Positions 47,991-57,758 are shown, numbered from the stretch's first letter. The stretch: 64,000 bases of DNA from CAWBRT01 sp963791145 (GCA_963791145.1 CAWBRT010000007.1:62001-126000); one strand, 5' to 3'. Translations and numbers: made by a program. The notes: a model not told the origin generated them from the letters alone.

Positions 47991-48957
47991 TTACACCGGC
48001 ACCGTCTTGATCTCCCGCACCTCGTCCATCAGGTTCTGGAAGAGCACGGTGCTCAGGTAGCGTTCGCCGAAGCTGGGGATGATCACCACGATCAGCTTGC
48101 CCGCGTTCTCCGGCCGCTTGGCCACCTGCACCGCGGCGTGCACGGCCGCGCCGGAGGAGATGCCGACAAACAGCCCTTCTTTGCGCGGCAGCCGCCGTGC
48201 CATTTCGAGCGCTTCGTCGTTGGTCACCTGCACGATCTCGTCGATCAGGCTGGTATTCAGAACGTCGGGGATGAATCCCGCTCCGATTCCCTGGATCTTG
48301 TGCGGCCCGGCCTTGCCGCCCGAGAGCACCGGGCTGTCGGTCGGCTCGACCGCTATGGCTTTGAAGCCCGGCTTCTTCGGCTTGATGAATTCGCTGATCC
48401 CCGTCAGCGTGCCGCCGGTGCCGATGCCGGAAACCAGGATATCGACCTTCCCGTCGGTGTCATTCCAGATCTCCGGGCCGGTGGTTTCGCGATGAATCTT
48501 CGGATTGGCCGGATTGGCAAATTGCTGCGGCATGAAGGAGTGGGGAGTTGTCGCTCGCGATCTCCTCCGCCTTGGCGATGGCGCCTTTCATGCCGTTGGC
48601 GCCGGGCGTCAGCACCAGTTCGGCCCCGAAAACGCGCAGCAGGACCCGCCGTTCCAGGCTCATCGTGTCAGGCATGGTGATGATGAGCCGGTAGCCTTTC
48701 ACCGCCGCCACGAAAGCCAGTCCGATCCCCGTGTTGCCGCTGGTGGGTTCCACCAGCACGGTTACGCCGGGAGTGATTTTTCCCTGGCGTTCGGCTTCCT
48801 CGATCATGCTCAAGCCGATGCGGTCCTTGACGCTCGCCAGCGGGTTGTGGCTCTCCAGCTTGGCGACGACTGTCGCGCCTGCTCCCTGGGTGACACGGTT
48901 CAAGCGAACCAGAGGGGTACGTCCGATCAGTTCGGTAACGTTGTTTGCGATCTTCAC
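47991..48957 (-). CDS. cysK: Cysteine synthase A (frameshifted)
   Basis: PLP-dependent O-acetylserine sulfhydrylase. PLP lysine in HNPLASVKDRIGLSMIEEAE; phosphate-binding VEPTSGNTGIGLAFVAAVKG; VDILVSGIGTGGTLTGISEF; GISSGAAVHAAVQVAKRPEN. One extra C (four instead of three) near 48543 disrupts DNSHSFMPQQFANPANP. Start GTG 48957 with ggag upstream; TTG 48975 would add six residues. The corrected length of about 320 is usual. Confidence 0.93.
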
Positions 48958-49447
48958 GTGACTTGCTCCGTGCAAATAAGAGGGTTTTTCTGCTGTGTGA
49001 GTTGCTGTCCGGCCGCTGTGGTTAAAACAGAGAACTAGGCTAGTTCGAGTGCGCAGGGGCCGCTACACAGGCTGCTGAAAAACGCGCCGAAGCAACAAGC
49101 GAGGCGCAACGGGATGTGGGTATCACAGCATCGTCACACAAGAAGCTGTGGTGCTCAATGCCCTGCAGTTTGTTTTTCAGCAGCCGTACAACAGGGAAAT
49201 ACGAGAGGGCGATGGAAGAGACGTGCAGCTGTTTCCTGGCGATGCGCGATCGGAGACACAAGTCTGCGGCTCGTGTCCGAGATTACCTGGAGGGTTCGGA
49301 TTGTCTTTCCCGAATCCATTCCCGCTATCCTTACTCGGGCTGAGGTGCCCCACATCTGCCTGAGTTTGGCAGATGTGGGTAGTCTAATCAACCCTGCGGA
49401 AGGGTGCCCACATAGAGGTCCCCCCGCACTCTACGTCGGCAGGGCGG
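48958..49447. other. Gene-free region with two inverted-repeat structures
   Basis: About 490 bp, no supported gene. A 114-bp element at 49070-49183 has 13-bp terminal inverted repeats (gctgctgaaaaac/gtttttcagcagc). A perfect 12-bp hairpin lies at 49349-49379 (cccacatctgcc/ggcagatgtggg). The cysK promoter should be near 48980-49040. Confidence 0.6.
49070..49183. mobile_element. MITE-like element with GCTGCTGAAAAAC terminal inverted repeats
   Basis: 13-bp perfect inverted ends at 49070-49082 and 49171-49183 enclose about 88 bp without coding capacity. The short length and perfect ends suggest a non-autonomous element. No target duplication was established. Confidence 0.5.
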
Positions 49448-49828
49448 CTAGTGCGCGATCAGTAAAACTCCGCCGGCCACGAAAATGGCGGCGAACCAGC
49501 GCCGGCGGTCGACCACTTCCTTCAGGAAGATGCGCGCCGCCACTGCGTTGGTGACGAACGTCAGGGAAGCCGCGGTAGGAGCCACCAGGCTCACGTCAGC
49601 CCAGGAAAGCCCCACCAGCAGGCTGAAAAACGCCAGCGCCATGAAAGCCAGGGCCAGCAAAAATTGCCCGCTGGTCAGTACTCTGGCCGCCACCGCCAGA
49701 AGCCCTTTTTCCCGGCGCAGCGCGCCCAGGTCTCCGATATGGCGCATCGCCTTGGAGAGAAGAATGTCTCCCGTCGTCGAGGCGCTGACAACCATCAAGA
49801 TGGCGGACCACGTGTAAAGGGTTTTCAC
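49448..49828 (-). CDS. Small four-helix EamA/SMR-type transporter (2), ArnF-like
   Basis: 126-residue membrane protein with four predicted helices (LYTWSAILMVVSASTTGDIL, FLLALAFMALAFFSLLVGL, LVAPTAASLTFVTNAVAARI, WFAAIFVAGGVLLIAH). GTG 49828 overlaps the stop of its paralogue (GTGA). Small paired DMT proteins of this type flip polyprenol-phosphate sugars (ArnE/ArnF) or export small cations. The neighbouring glycosyltransferases favour the first role, by inference only. Confidence 0.75.
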   Translation of the reverse strand: MKTLYTWSAILMVVSASTTGDILLSKAMRHIGDLGALRREKGLLAVAARVLTSGQFLLALAFMALAFFSLLVGLSWADVSLVAPTAASLTFVTNAVAARIFLKEVVDRRRWFAAIFVAGGVLLIAH

Positions 49829-50277
49829 TTGCCCATCTCCGCCAGCTCTGGTTTCGTTACCGCGACCGGTTGATGAGCCGTGGCCTCGGTGTGTGTCTCG
49901 CGTTCGGTGTGAGAGGGGCCGCCCGCCACAAACCCCACTCCGGCTACGATCAGCATAATTCCGGCCCAGCGCTGGAAGCTGATCTGTTCGTGCAGCAGGG
50001 TGTGCGCCAGAAACGCCACTACCACGTAGCTGAAGGCGGTGGCCGGCAGCACAAAGGTCAGGTCCGCCCAGGAGAGCGCCGTGAGGTAAGCGGCAAAGAA
50101 GACTAGAAGTAAGCCGATACCGAGCAGGACCCACGGGTTGGTCAAGGCGCCCAAAACGCTGCCCAGGTTGGAGACGTGAATTTCGCCAACCTGCTTCATG
50201 CCGCGAGCCAGCAAGACATCGCCGACTGAGCTGAACAGCACGACGCAGACCAACACCATGCACTTACGGAAATTCAA
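49825..50277 (-). CDS. Small four-helix EamA/SMR-type transporter (1), ArnE-like
   Basis: 150-residue protein with four helices (VLVCVVLFSSVGDVLLARGM, WVLLGIGLLLVFFAAYLTAL, FVLPATAFSYVVVAFLAHTL, WAGIMLIVAGVGFVAGG) and a hydrophilic tail of about 30 residues rich in Thr/Glu. SSVGDVLLARGM and its partner's TTGDILLSKAM are parallel, showing paralogy. Translationally coupled pair downstream of hpnJ. Confidence 0.75.
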   Translation of the reverse strand: MNFRKCMVLVCVVLFSSVGDVLLARGMKQVGEIHVSNLGSVLGALTNPWVLLGIGLLLVFFAAYLTALSWADLTFVLPATAFSYVVVAFLAHTLLHEQISFQRWAGIMLIVAGVGFVAGGPSHTERETHTEATAHQPVAVTKPELAEMGK

Positions 50278-50430
50278 GGCAAAACCTTTCGACCTGATGC
50301 CGTCTTCTTCATTGTAGCTGCAACTGCCCCATTCTGCCCTACGCAGAATCCCTGGGGAACCATGCCCGTCGCCGTAATTAGGGTTATGTTAAAGATTGAA
50401 GAACCGGCCGTGGCCTTGGTTGCCTGGCGC

Positions 50431-51945
50431 TCAAGCTTCGGCGGTCTCAGCCGAAGTTGCCGACTTCTGCGGCTGTTGTGCCTGGGTTCCGGAACCCGCC
50501 GCTTGTTTCTCCCGCGCGTCCTTTACTGCCTGATAGCGCGCGGCCCGTAGTTTCAGGAAGTCTCTCGCCTCTTTGTACAGGCGTCGGCGCTCCGTGCCCT
50601 TCCAAAGCGCCTTGAAGACAATCGGGACCCAGATTCTCGGCCTGAAGTAATACTCGTCGTAGAAGCGGTGGACCGCCTCCATGATCTCCTCGGCGGCCAG
50701 TCCTGGGTATTCGATGTGCGCCAACTGATGCCCGCCGGTATCCACCATCTCCTGCCGGTTGGTGATGAAGCCGTTCTTCTGCGCCCAGTCGAAAAGCTCC
50801 GTGCCCGGGTAGGCGTGCGCAACCGAGACCTGGACGGTATCCAGGTTCAATTCCTTGGCGAAGTTGATCGTCTTCCGTATGGTCTGCTTGGTCTCTCCCG
50901 GCAGGCCGAGGATGAAATCGCCGTGGATGGCCAGGCCCAGTTTCTTGCAATCCCTGGTAAATTCGCGCGCCCGCTCGACGGTGGCGCCCTTCTTGATGTT
51001 TTTCAGAATCTGCGGATCACCGGACTCGTAGCCGACGATGACCAGCCGGCAGCCCGCTTCCTTCATGGCCTTCAGCGTTTCGAAGTCGGTGGTCACGCGC
51101 GAGGTGCATGACCAGGTCAGCCCCAGCGGCTTCAGCTTCGCGCAAAGCTCGATGGTGCGCGCCTTCTGAATGTTGAAGGTATCGTCATCGAAGAAGAACT
51201 CCTTGACCTCCGGCCAATACTGCTTGGCCCGGGCCATTTCTTCCGCGATCTTGTCGCTCGAGCGCTTGCGCCACGGATGCCCGCTCAGCGTCTGCGGCCA
51301 CAGGCAGAAGGTGCACTGCGCCGGGCAGCCGCGGGTGGTGTAGAGAGCGACAAAGGGATGCAGCAGGAAGGGAACGTTGTACCGGGTTACGTCGAGGTCT
51401 CTCTTGTAGACATCGGTGACGTTCGGCAGAACGTCCAGGTCAGCCAGCGCCGGACGGTCGGCGTTGTGCACGAAGTTTTCGTTCTGCCGGTAAGAGACGC
51501 CCAGTATCTCCTCCACCGGTTTGCCATTGGCGAACTCAACCGCGGCGTAATCGAACTCCCTGCGCACCACGAAATCGATGGCCTTGCCCAGGCGCAGCGA
51601 TTCTTCCGGCAGGGTGCTGACATGCGGACCCACGAAGGCGATCTTCAGCTTCGGGTTCGCTTCCTTCATCGCCGCCGCCAGCTTGCAGTCTCCGGCAAAG
51701 CCGGGCGTGGAGGTGAAAAGCACCAGGAATTCGTACTGCTTGCCGATCGCGATGGTTTCCTCGGCGCTGACGTGATGCGGCGGAGCATCGAGCAGGCGGG
51801 AGCCTTCCAGCATGCCGGCCGGATACGCCAGCCATACCGGGTACCAGTACGATTCGATCTCGCGCGTGGCGGGCCAGCGCGAGCCGGCGCCCCCGTCAAA
51901 ATTCTCAAATGAGGGCGGGTTCAGAAACAGCGTCTTAAGAGGCAT
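50431..51945 (-). CDS. hpnJ: Hopanoid-associated radical SAM protein HpnJ
   Basis: B12-binding-type radical SAM enzyme; in characterised hopanoid producers HpnJ contracts the sugar of BHT glucosamine to the cyclitol ether. MPLKTLFLNPPSFENFDGGA and ESYWYPVWLAYPAGMLEG are the family's N-terminal signature. The B12-like fold covers about 30-170; the cluster motif is RGCPAQCTFCLWPQTLSGHP (CxxxCxxC); FFFDDDTFNIQKARTIELCA and LAIHGDFILGLPGETKQTIR follow. 504 residues, intact. It is 5 kb from hpnE on the opposite strand, with no HpnI or HpnK beside it. Confidence 0.9.
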   Translation of the reverse strand: MPLKTLFLNPPSFENFDGGAGSRWPATREIESYWYPVWLAYPAGMLEGSRLLDAPPHHVSAEETIAIGKQYEFLVLFTSTPGFAGDCKLAAAMKEANPKLKIAFVGPHVSTLPEESLRLGKAIDFVVRREFDYAAVEFANGKPVEEILGVSYRQNENFVHNADRPALADLDVLPNVTDVYKRDLDVTRYNVPFLLHPFVALYTTRGCPAQCTFCLWPQTLSGHPWRKRSSDKIAEEMARAKQYWPEVKEFFFDDDTFNIQKARTIELCAKLKPLGLTWSCTSRVTTDFETLKAMKEAGCRLVIVGYESGDPQILKNIKKGATVERAREFTRDCKKLGLAIHGDFILGLPGETKQTIRKTINFAKELNLDTVQVSVAHAYPGTELFDWAQKNGFITNRQEMVDTGGHQLAHIEYPGLAAEEIMEAVHRFYDEYYFRPRIWVPIVFKALWKGTERRRLYKEARDFLKLRAARYQAVKDAREKQAAGSGTQAQQPQKSATSAETAEA

Positions 51946-52129
51946 AACACGTAATTTTGATACTAACATTCACCCGCCGCCGAACACGATTGAAATCGAA
52001 GCGGAGTGCACTGATTTGAAACTGGATGGCATTTTATGCAGGTTGAATGGGGAAAAGAAAACTGGACCCCAGTATGTTTTTTGCTACTGGTGGCACCCTG
52101 GATGGTGCGCCCACACTCGGGACTTCATC

Positions 52130-53704
52130 CTAGGCGGCCGGTGCGGTTCGCGGCACGTAGATGGCGCAGTCGGCGTCTTTGACTGAAAGCATGTAGTCGC
52201 GCCCGATAGCGTCGAGCACTTCGTCCGGAAAGCGTTCGCTGGGCCGCTCGACGGATTCTACAGGGACGCGGAGCTGAATAGCTCCGAATTCGCGTCTGTC
52301 GATTCTCGCGACAAGTTCGCTGCTGCGGAGCTTGCCGAAACGCATTAATCGTGTCGCGTTGAAGGGATCGTAGACATAAGGCTTACCGGCCTCATAACAG
52401 CAAAGCAGGCTTTCGCAGATGGCCGCTCCTGGCTGCGCTCGGAGGAAGTCTACTTGCTTTCTGAAGCCAGCCTCCTTGTCGCGCATTTCCGCAAGTCGCC
52501 GTGAGAAATTGAAATCACCGGATAGCAGAAAGCTAAAGATCAGTCCGGAGCACAGGATGACGGGAATCCCTCTCCTCCACAAGCCGGAAAATCTTCCCAG
52601 GGGCGCATCGATTCGCCGCCATGCCGAATCTAGCAGTATTCCCATGATTATCGAGGTGGCCAGAAAATTACTGAAGAAGGTGTTGACCGCCACACCGCTA
52701 CCGAAGCCAAAAGCGAATCCGACAAACATCGACGCCAGAAATAGCAAAGCGATAGGCCGATACGCGTTGTTGCCTGGCTTTTTCAGAGTCCGAATCGCCC
52801 AGAATAAAGCAACGACAAAAGGCAGAGTTGTCGCTACCGGGAAGCTTACCGCCAGTTCCAGAGATCGAGGGCTAAGCAGGTTCGACAAGAAGAAGGGCCC
52901 CCCTGCCACAATGTTCAGGAAAATGGAGGAACCGCCCAGGAGCGTGCAAAACAGCAGAAACTGCCAGGCCTTTCGGCGGCAAGCAAACCAGCAATCGAGA
53001 AACACAGCCAGAGGGAAATCGACCGGGTTGTGCTTGATGTTTCCGCCGATTACGAACAGCAATGCGACCGCCGCGAGGCGGATGGTGCTCGCTGAGCCGG
53101 AGAGGGAACTGGAGAAGTAGAGCAGAAAGCCGCCGACGAAAAAGATATACGGGAGCACCTGCGGATCATTAGCCCCAATAGACAAAGGCGACTGCGTGCA
53201 AAAAATGGCCAGGCAAAACGATGCTCCCAACAGCGCCGGAGTCACTCCCTCGGTCACCTTCCTGATCGCCAGGGCGACGAATGCACAGCAGATCGCCAGC
53301 GAAATCAGTGACAACATGCGCCCGGTCAGCAGAGGGTCATGCGTCAGGCGAGACAGGTAAGCCACTACGTGGAACGACAGTGCCGGATAGTTCACGGTTG
53401 TCCAGCTATATCTCTCGCCGTAGAGAGGAAGATGTTCCGTTACTCTCAGCGCGGCATAAGTATTCCACCCCTCGTTGTAATTCACTTCAAAGCGGTAAAA
53501 CGAGCGAAGTAGCGGACCGATCGCGGTGGCCAGGGAAAACAAGGCGATCGGCCCAAGAACCAGCCACTCCCCAAGGACTCGGTGAACGGATCCCGTTTGG
53601 TTGCGGCTTGAAGGCTTCGTAAGCGGTTCATCAAGGATGGGCTGATCGGCCTGTGCGATCGGAGGCTTTGTCGCCTCTTCAGTCGCTTTGGGCACTGAGG
53701 GCAT
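52130..53704 (-). CDS. GT-C-like multi-pass membrane protein (glycosyltransferase candidate)
   Basis: 524-residue inner-membrane protein with about ten hydrophobic helices. The first periplasmic loop has FEVNYNEGWNTYAALRVTEH, a pattern like the acidic loop of dolichyl-phosphate-mannose-type (GT39/GT83) enzymes; GANDPQVLPYIFFVGGFLLY and GGNIKHNPVDFPLAVFLDCW are other conserved-looking loops. A soluble C-terminal domain of about 90 residues ends DADCAIYVPRTAP. Start ATG 53704, 2 bp after the GT2 stop. It would take a sugar from a polyprenol-phosphate donor. Confidence 0.7.
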   Translation of the reverse strand: MPSVPKATEEATKPPIAQADQPILDEPLTKPSSRNQTGSVHRVLGEWLVLGPIALFSLATAIGPLLRSFYRFEVNYNEGWNTYAALRVTEHLPLYGERYSWTTVNYPALSFHVVAYLSRLTHDPLLTGRMLSLISLAICCAFVALAIRKVTEGVTPALLGASFCLAIFCTQSPLSIGANDPQVLPYIFFVGGFLLYFSSSLSGSASTIRLAAVALLFVIGGNIKHNPVDFPLAVFLDCWFACRRKAWQFLLFCTLLGGSSIFLNIVAGGPFFLSNLLSPRSLELAVSFPVATTLPFVVALFWAIRTLKKPGNNAYRPIALLFLASMFVGFAFGFGSGVAVNTFFSNFLATSIIMGILLDSAWRRIDAPLGRFSGLWRRGIPVILCSGLIFSFLLSGDFNFSRRLAEMRDKEAGFRKQVDFLRAQPGAAICESLLCCYEAGKPYVYDPFNATRLMRFGKLRSSELVARIDRREFGAIQLRVPVESVERPSERFPDEVLDAIGRDYMLSVKDADCAIYVPRTAPAA

Positions 53705-53706
53705 TG

Positions 53707-54568
53707 CTATTTCGAATTCCGATCGGCAAGAAGATTGGTTCCCCTGCTGGCTGCTGGCTGAAGTGCAGGGTATGGCAGCTGATTTGCCGTAGCCGCTATA
53801 GTCTCGGCTTGCAGTTGAAATCGCAGGCGTAGCAGATGTAGCAGATAATCCCAGAAGACTTTCGCCGTCGCCTTGCTCGCTCCGGTTTGGCGCGCGCCGA
53901 ATATGTATCCGACCTCCGCCACCCGTCGCGGTCTGGTGCGTCCCAGCACCTCCAGCAGAATCTTGAACCCACAGGGATTCAAAGTGATTCCTTCGACCAG
54001 GGAGCGGCGAACCAGGAAGAAGCCGCTCATCGGATCGCTCACTCTGCCGGTGACGCCGGGAACCAGCGCGATGCCGACCAACTGTGCTCCGCGGGAAGCG
54101 ATCCTGCGCCAGATAGTCCAGCGCTCGTCGACTCCGCCGCCTTTGACCCGCCGGCTCGCGACCGCAAGGTCCGCGCCCCGCGCCATCTTCGCCCAAAGCT
54201 CCCCGGCGACGTTGGAGGATGCTGCAGGTCGCCGTCGATCACGCCCAGGACTTCGCCTTGTGCAACTTGCCAGCCGCGCACCACTGCCGTCGCCAAGCCG
54301 CGCTCTCCTATGCGGCGAAGCACCTTCACTCGAGGGTCCGAGCCTGCGATCTCCATCGGCCGCTCTGCCAGGTGCCATCGGGACTGTCGTCGTCGACAAG
54401 GATCAATTCGAAAGCCTCCCCGACCTCGGCGGTCAGCACAACCCGCAGCATGTCAACCAGCTCTTGCACGTTGCGCGCTTCGTTGTAGGTCGGAATCACC
54501 ATCGAGAGCTTGACGCTCGATTTGCCCGGCCTCGGCGGCACCACCAATGGGCCGCCGGGAACAGCCAC
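53707..54568 (-). CDS. Polyprenol-phosphate glycosyltransferase, GT2 DPM1-like (frameshifted)
   Basis: Transfers a sugar from a nucleotide donor to a polyprenyl phosphate on the cytoplasmic face. LSMVIPTYNEARNVQELVDM and FELILVDDDSPDGTWQ contain the donor-binding Asp; GEVLGVIDGDLQHPP is the DxD region; VSDPMSGFFLVRRSLVEG and GFKILLEVLGRTRPRRVAEV are DPM1-typical, and KVFWDYLLHLLRLRFQL closes the conserved part. Frame changes near 54370 and 54215. It lacks C-terminal TM helices. First gene of the group leading to hpnJ. Confidence 0.85.
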
Positions 54569-55176
54569 TGTACAAATTTCCTCTAGCTACAGGTTGGCCA
54601 TTGGGTGAATTCCGCCGGGACAAGATGATGCGTGATGTCGGCAGAATACCAGCAATCGGAAGCGAACTCCATGGTTTTTCGGTGCTAAATCAATTTGTAT
54701 GCTGTCCCAGGTCCCGCGCTGCTAGAAATTCACTTGATCGCGCCTGTGCTGGGCGATCGTGCGTTGTCGCCGGCAGAATCTACTTTCTCGACTCTAGAGC
54801 CTGTTATTAACTTATAGGACGGGCAGCGTTGCGAGCGAAAATTGGGCCAGACGAGACGGAGTCCGAGGGGCATGGTGATTCCATGTTCGAGGACGACAAC
54901 GAAGTCTGGGCCGATTTGCGCCGCAACCCTGCGGGACGGGGCGGATTTTCCCGATCGCAGTGTCACTCGTCGCTAAAATACTTCAGTATTTGCCGCTCCT
55001 CGCTCCTCGCGCTCGGAAAAATCCGCTCCCGTCGCTGCCGCCCTATAAGTTAATAACAGACTCTAAGGCGCTGACCTGGGAAATTGCTCCGATTTGCCGC
55101 GTGCATCCAAGCAGAACCATTCTGGCGTGGGGAAAGCTCCCCGGCTTTTTTGTATAATCCAAATTTGCGACCCGCT
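54569..55176. other. Gene-free region between divergent GT2 and ABC permease genes
   Basis: About 600 bp with no supported gene; nearly half is an inverted-repeat element (54796-55064). The rest should hold both promoters. Confidence 0.5.
54796..55064. mobile_element. 269-bp MITE-like element with about 30-bp terminal inverted repeats
   Basis: Left end 54796-54826 and right end 55035-55064 are inverted copies (core ctgttattaacttatag) with about two mismatches in 30. The interior carries no ORF of note but has many short GC-rich palindromes. No transposase is present, so it would be non-autonomous. Confidence 0.65.
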
Positions 55177-56375
55177 ATGATCAGCAACGAAACCTGGCTA
55201 GTCGCCATCGATGCTTTGCGCGCCAACAAAGTTAAGGCCGCATTGACGATGCTCGGCGTGATCATCGGCAGCGCCTGCATCGTTCTCGTCGTAACCATTG
55301 CCCTCATCGGCAGAAATTACGTCCTCGCCCAGATCGAAGGAGTGGGCTCGAACCTGGTTTACGCGTACTATACGTCGGGAGAGAACAGCCGCGGACTTGG
55401 CCGACGAAATCAGTCGTCGCCGACATGAAGGCCGTCCGCCAGCTTCCTCATGTAGTCGAAGCCGCCGGCACGGACGACATGAGCGGTCTGAAGGTCATCG
55501 CTGACGGCAAGGAGCGGGCCGTTTCGCTGGTTGGGGTCACCGAGGGATTTCAGAAGATCCGCAACCTGCTCATCTTGCAGGGACGCTATTTCGATGAATC
55601 GGATATGCAGACGGCCTCCAAGGGCTGTCTCATTACCCAGGATCTAGCCAAGCAGTTCCGCGTGGACATGGTCGGCAAGTCACTCCGCATCGGCGAACTT
55701 CAATTCACCGTCATCGGCGTCTTCCGCGAGCGCGTGGCCACCTTCGGGCAGTCGGAAATCTCCGCCGAATCGGTGCTGATTCCTTTCCCGCTGTTCAAGA
55801 CCTACCGGGGAAGCGAGTTCATCCGCACCCTCTACGCCCAGGCCGACTCGGCGCAGGACGTGTCGCTGGCCACCGCCGAGGTGCAGCACCTGCTTCAGTC
55901 CAGGCACCGTCCGGGCGTGGTCTTTACGGTGCAGAACCTCTCTTCCATCCTGGATGCGGCGCGCAAGATCTCCATGGCGCTGACCATAGTCCTGCTGATG
56001 GTCGGTGCCATCGCCCTGATCATCAGCGGCGTCGGCATCATGAACATCATGCTGGTCACGGTCACCGAGCGCACCAAGGAGATCGGGCTGCGCAAGGCGG
56101 TGGGCGCCAGGCGCAGCGAAATCCTCTACCAGTTCCTGATCGAAGCCTTCCTGATCAGCGGCATCGGCGCCTTCATCGGCATCTTCCTGGCGATCGGCGT
56201 CAAGATCGTCCTCGAGCCGCTCCTGCCCGCCGAGTACAACATACACATCCCGATCTCGGTGGCCTCCATCGTCGTTTCCTTCACCGTTTCCTGCGCCATC
56301 GGGGTGCTGTTCGGATATCTGCCGGCCAGCCGCGCCTCGCGCTTGCAGCCGACCGAAGCGCTCCACTTCGAGTAA
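55177..56375 (+). CDS. MacB/FtsX-type ABC transporter permease without ATPase domain (frameshifted)
   Basis: Inner-membrane permease of the mechanotransmission class. The N-terminal TM helix is in KAALTMLGVIIGSACIVLVV; the MacB periplasmic core domain (about residues 45-275) follows. Three C-terminal helices are in ALTIVLLMVGAIALIISGVG, FLISGIGAFIGIFLAIGVKI and IVVSFTVSCAIGVLFGYLP, with the FtsX signature ERTKEIGLRKAVGARRSEIL. One frame change near 55395. No Walker motifs, so the ATPase is encoded elsewhere. Start ATG 55177. Confidence 0.88.
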
Positions 56376-56379
56376 AAGA

Positions 56380-56459
56380 AGTTTCAAAGTTTCAGGGTTT
56401 CAACGTTTCAAGGGGTTGACGGTCTGCCGAAACCTTGAAACTCTGAAACCTTGAAACCC
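56380..56459. repeat. Inverted pair of TTTCAAAG short tandem repeats
   Basis: Left arm 56380-56413 and right arm 56430-56459 flank a 16-bp loop, between two convergent genes. Sister of the copy at 39768-39873. Confidence 0.7.
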
Positions 56460-56462
56460 GTT

Positions 56463-57758
56463 TTACGGGGCTGCCGGCAGCGCCCAGGCGTCCAGCTCGC
56501 CGGTTTGCCGCATCAGCTCCAGGCTGGCTTGCGACAGTGCCAGTTGCGAATCGAGATAGCTGGAGTAGCGGTTGCTGGAATCCAGCCGCGCGTTCTCCCG
56601 GTCGCGCGCATTAGCCTCTCCCGCCGCCAGCTTGGCGGCGACCGCTTCGATGCTCGCTTGCGCGACCTCGTACTCAAGCCGTGCCACCTCGTTCGCCGCG
56701 GCCAGCCGGCTGATGTCCCGCTGCCTCCTTAGCGTATTCTCCTCCACCTGGTTGCGCACCAATTCGGCTTCCTTGCGCACCTTCAGCAGATCGGCCGAGG
56801 CGGCGTTGGCTCGCGCGTGCTGCGCGAAGTCGCTGATCGGGAAGCGAATGGATAGCCCGGCCGCAAAGCTGTTGGGTTCAAATTTCTTGTAGAAGTCCTC
56901 GTAGTTATTGATGTAGTTGCTCAAGCGCTGATACTGGCTGACGAGATCGATGGAAGGATAGAGAGCGCGGGAGGCGGCGCGGGCGCGCAACTCCGCCGTT
57001 ACCACCCGCTCTCTCGCCAGCCGGACCTGGGGATTGTTCTGCACCGCCTGTGCCGGCAGGTTCTGATCCTGATGAATCTCTGGAGTGGAGGGAATGGAAT
57101 CGCTGACGGTTTCGATTTCCTCGGCTGTCAGGCCTGTAAGCCGCGCCAGGCGTTGCCGCGCGACATCGGCTGCGGCCTGTGCTTCGGCGATCCGCATCTG
57201 CACGCGGGCAACGTTCAACTGCGATTTCTTCAAGTCAAGCTGGCTGTCGAGTCCCTCCTTCAGCCGCTGCCGGGTGATGAATTCGGCGTGGTTGGCGGTC
57301 TGCGAGGCTTCCGTCAGGACCTTGATCTTCGCCAGGGCATTATCCAGTTGGAGGTAAGCGGTGGCGGCATCCAGAATCACCGCGCTGTGCTTGTCGGTTA
57401 CATCGAGGCGGGAAGCCCGCCACTCGTTACGCTCGGCCTTTACCAGATCATGCTGCGAGAAGTTCAGCAACATCTGCTGTGTGCTGACGTTGAAGATCGA
57501 CGGCGCGCTGCCGGCCAGCGGCGGTGGAATGCCGAGCGAGTAGCCGAGCCCTGAGCCGAACACGATCGTAGGCAGATAGGCGGCACGTGCCTGCTGGTAA
57601 GTGTCGCGCGCCTTCTGCTGGTCGGCCACCGAGATGGCCATCACGCTGCCGCGCTGCAGCGCCAACTGAATTGCCTTTTGAAACGGAACCGGCTCGGCCG
57701 GGCAAGGCGCGGCCAGGGCCGCCAGCATGACCACGGCAAGCAGCCACAATCGCTTCAC
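56463..57758 (-). CDS. TolC-like outer-membrane efflux protein
   Basis: Outer-membrane channel of a tripartite exporter. A signal peptide (LWLLAVVMLAALAAPCPA) is followed by two OEP repeats of long helices and short beta strands (YLPTIVFGSGLGYSLGIPPP; ALYPSIDLVSQYQRLSNYIN). LDSQLDLKKSQLNVARVQMR and the acidic/Gln-rich helices fit the alpha-barrel. About 430 residues. GTG 57758 has gagg 7 bp upstream; ATG 57776 and 57791 are longer options. Third gene after the adaptor and TPR genes. Confidence 0.85.
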   Translation of the reverse strand: MKRLWLLAVVMLAALAAPCPAEPVPFQKAIQLALQRGSVMAISVADQQKARDTYQQARAAYLPTIVFGSGLGYSLGIPPPLAGSAPSIFNVSTQQMLLNFSQHDLVKAERNEWRASRLDVTDKHSAVILDAATAYLQLDNALAKIKVLTEASQTANHAEFITRQRLKEGLDSQLDLKKSQLNVARVQMRIAEAQAAADVARQRLARLTGLTAEEIETVSDSIPSTPEIHQDQNLPAQAVQNNPQVRLARERVVTAELRARAASRALYPSIDLVSQYQRLSNYINNYEDFYKKFEPNSFAAGLSIRFPISDFAQHARANAASADLLKVRKEAELVRNQVEENTLRRQRDISRLAAANEVARLEYEVAQASIEAVAAKLAAGEANARDRENARLDSSNRYSSYLDSQLALSQASLELMRQTGELDAWALPAAP

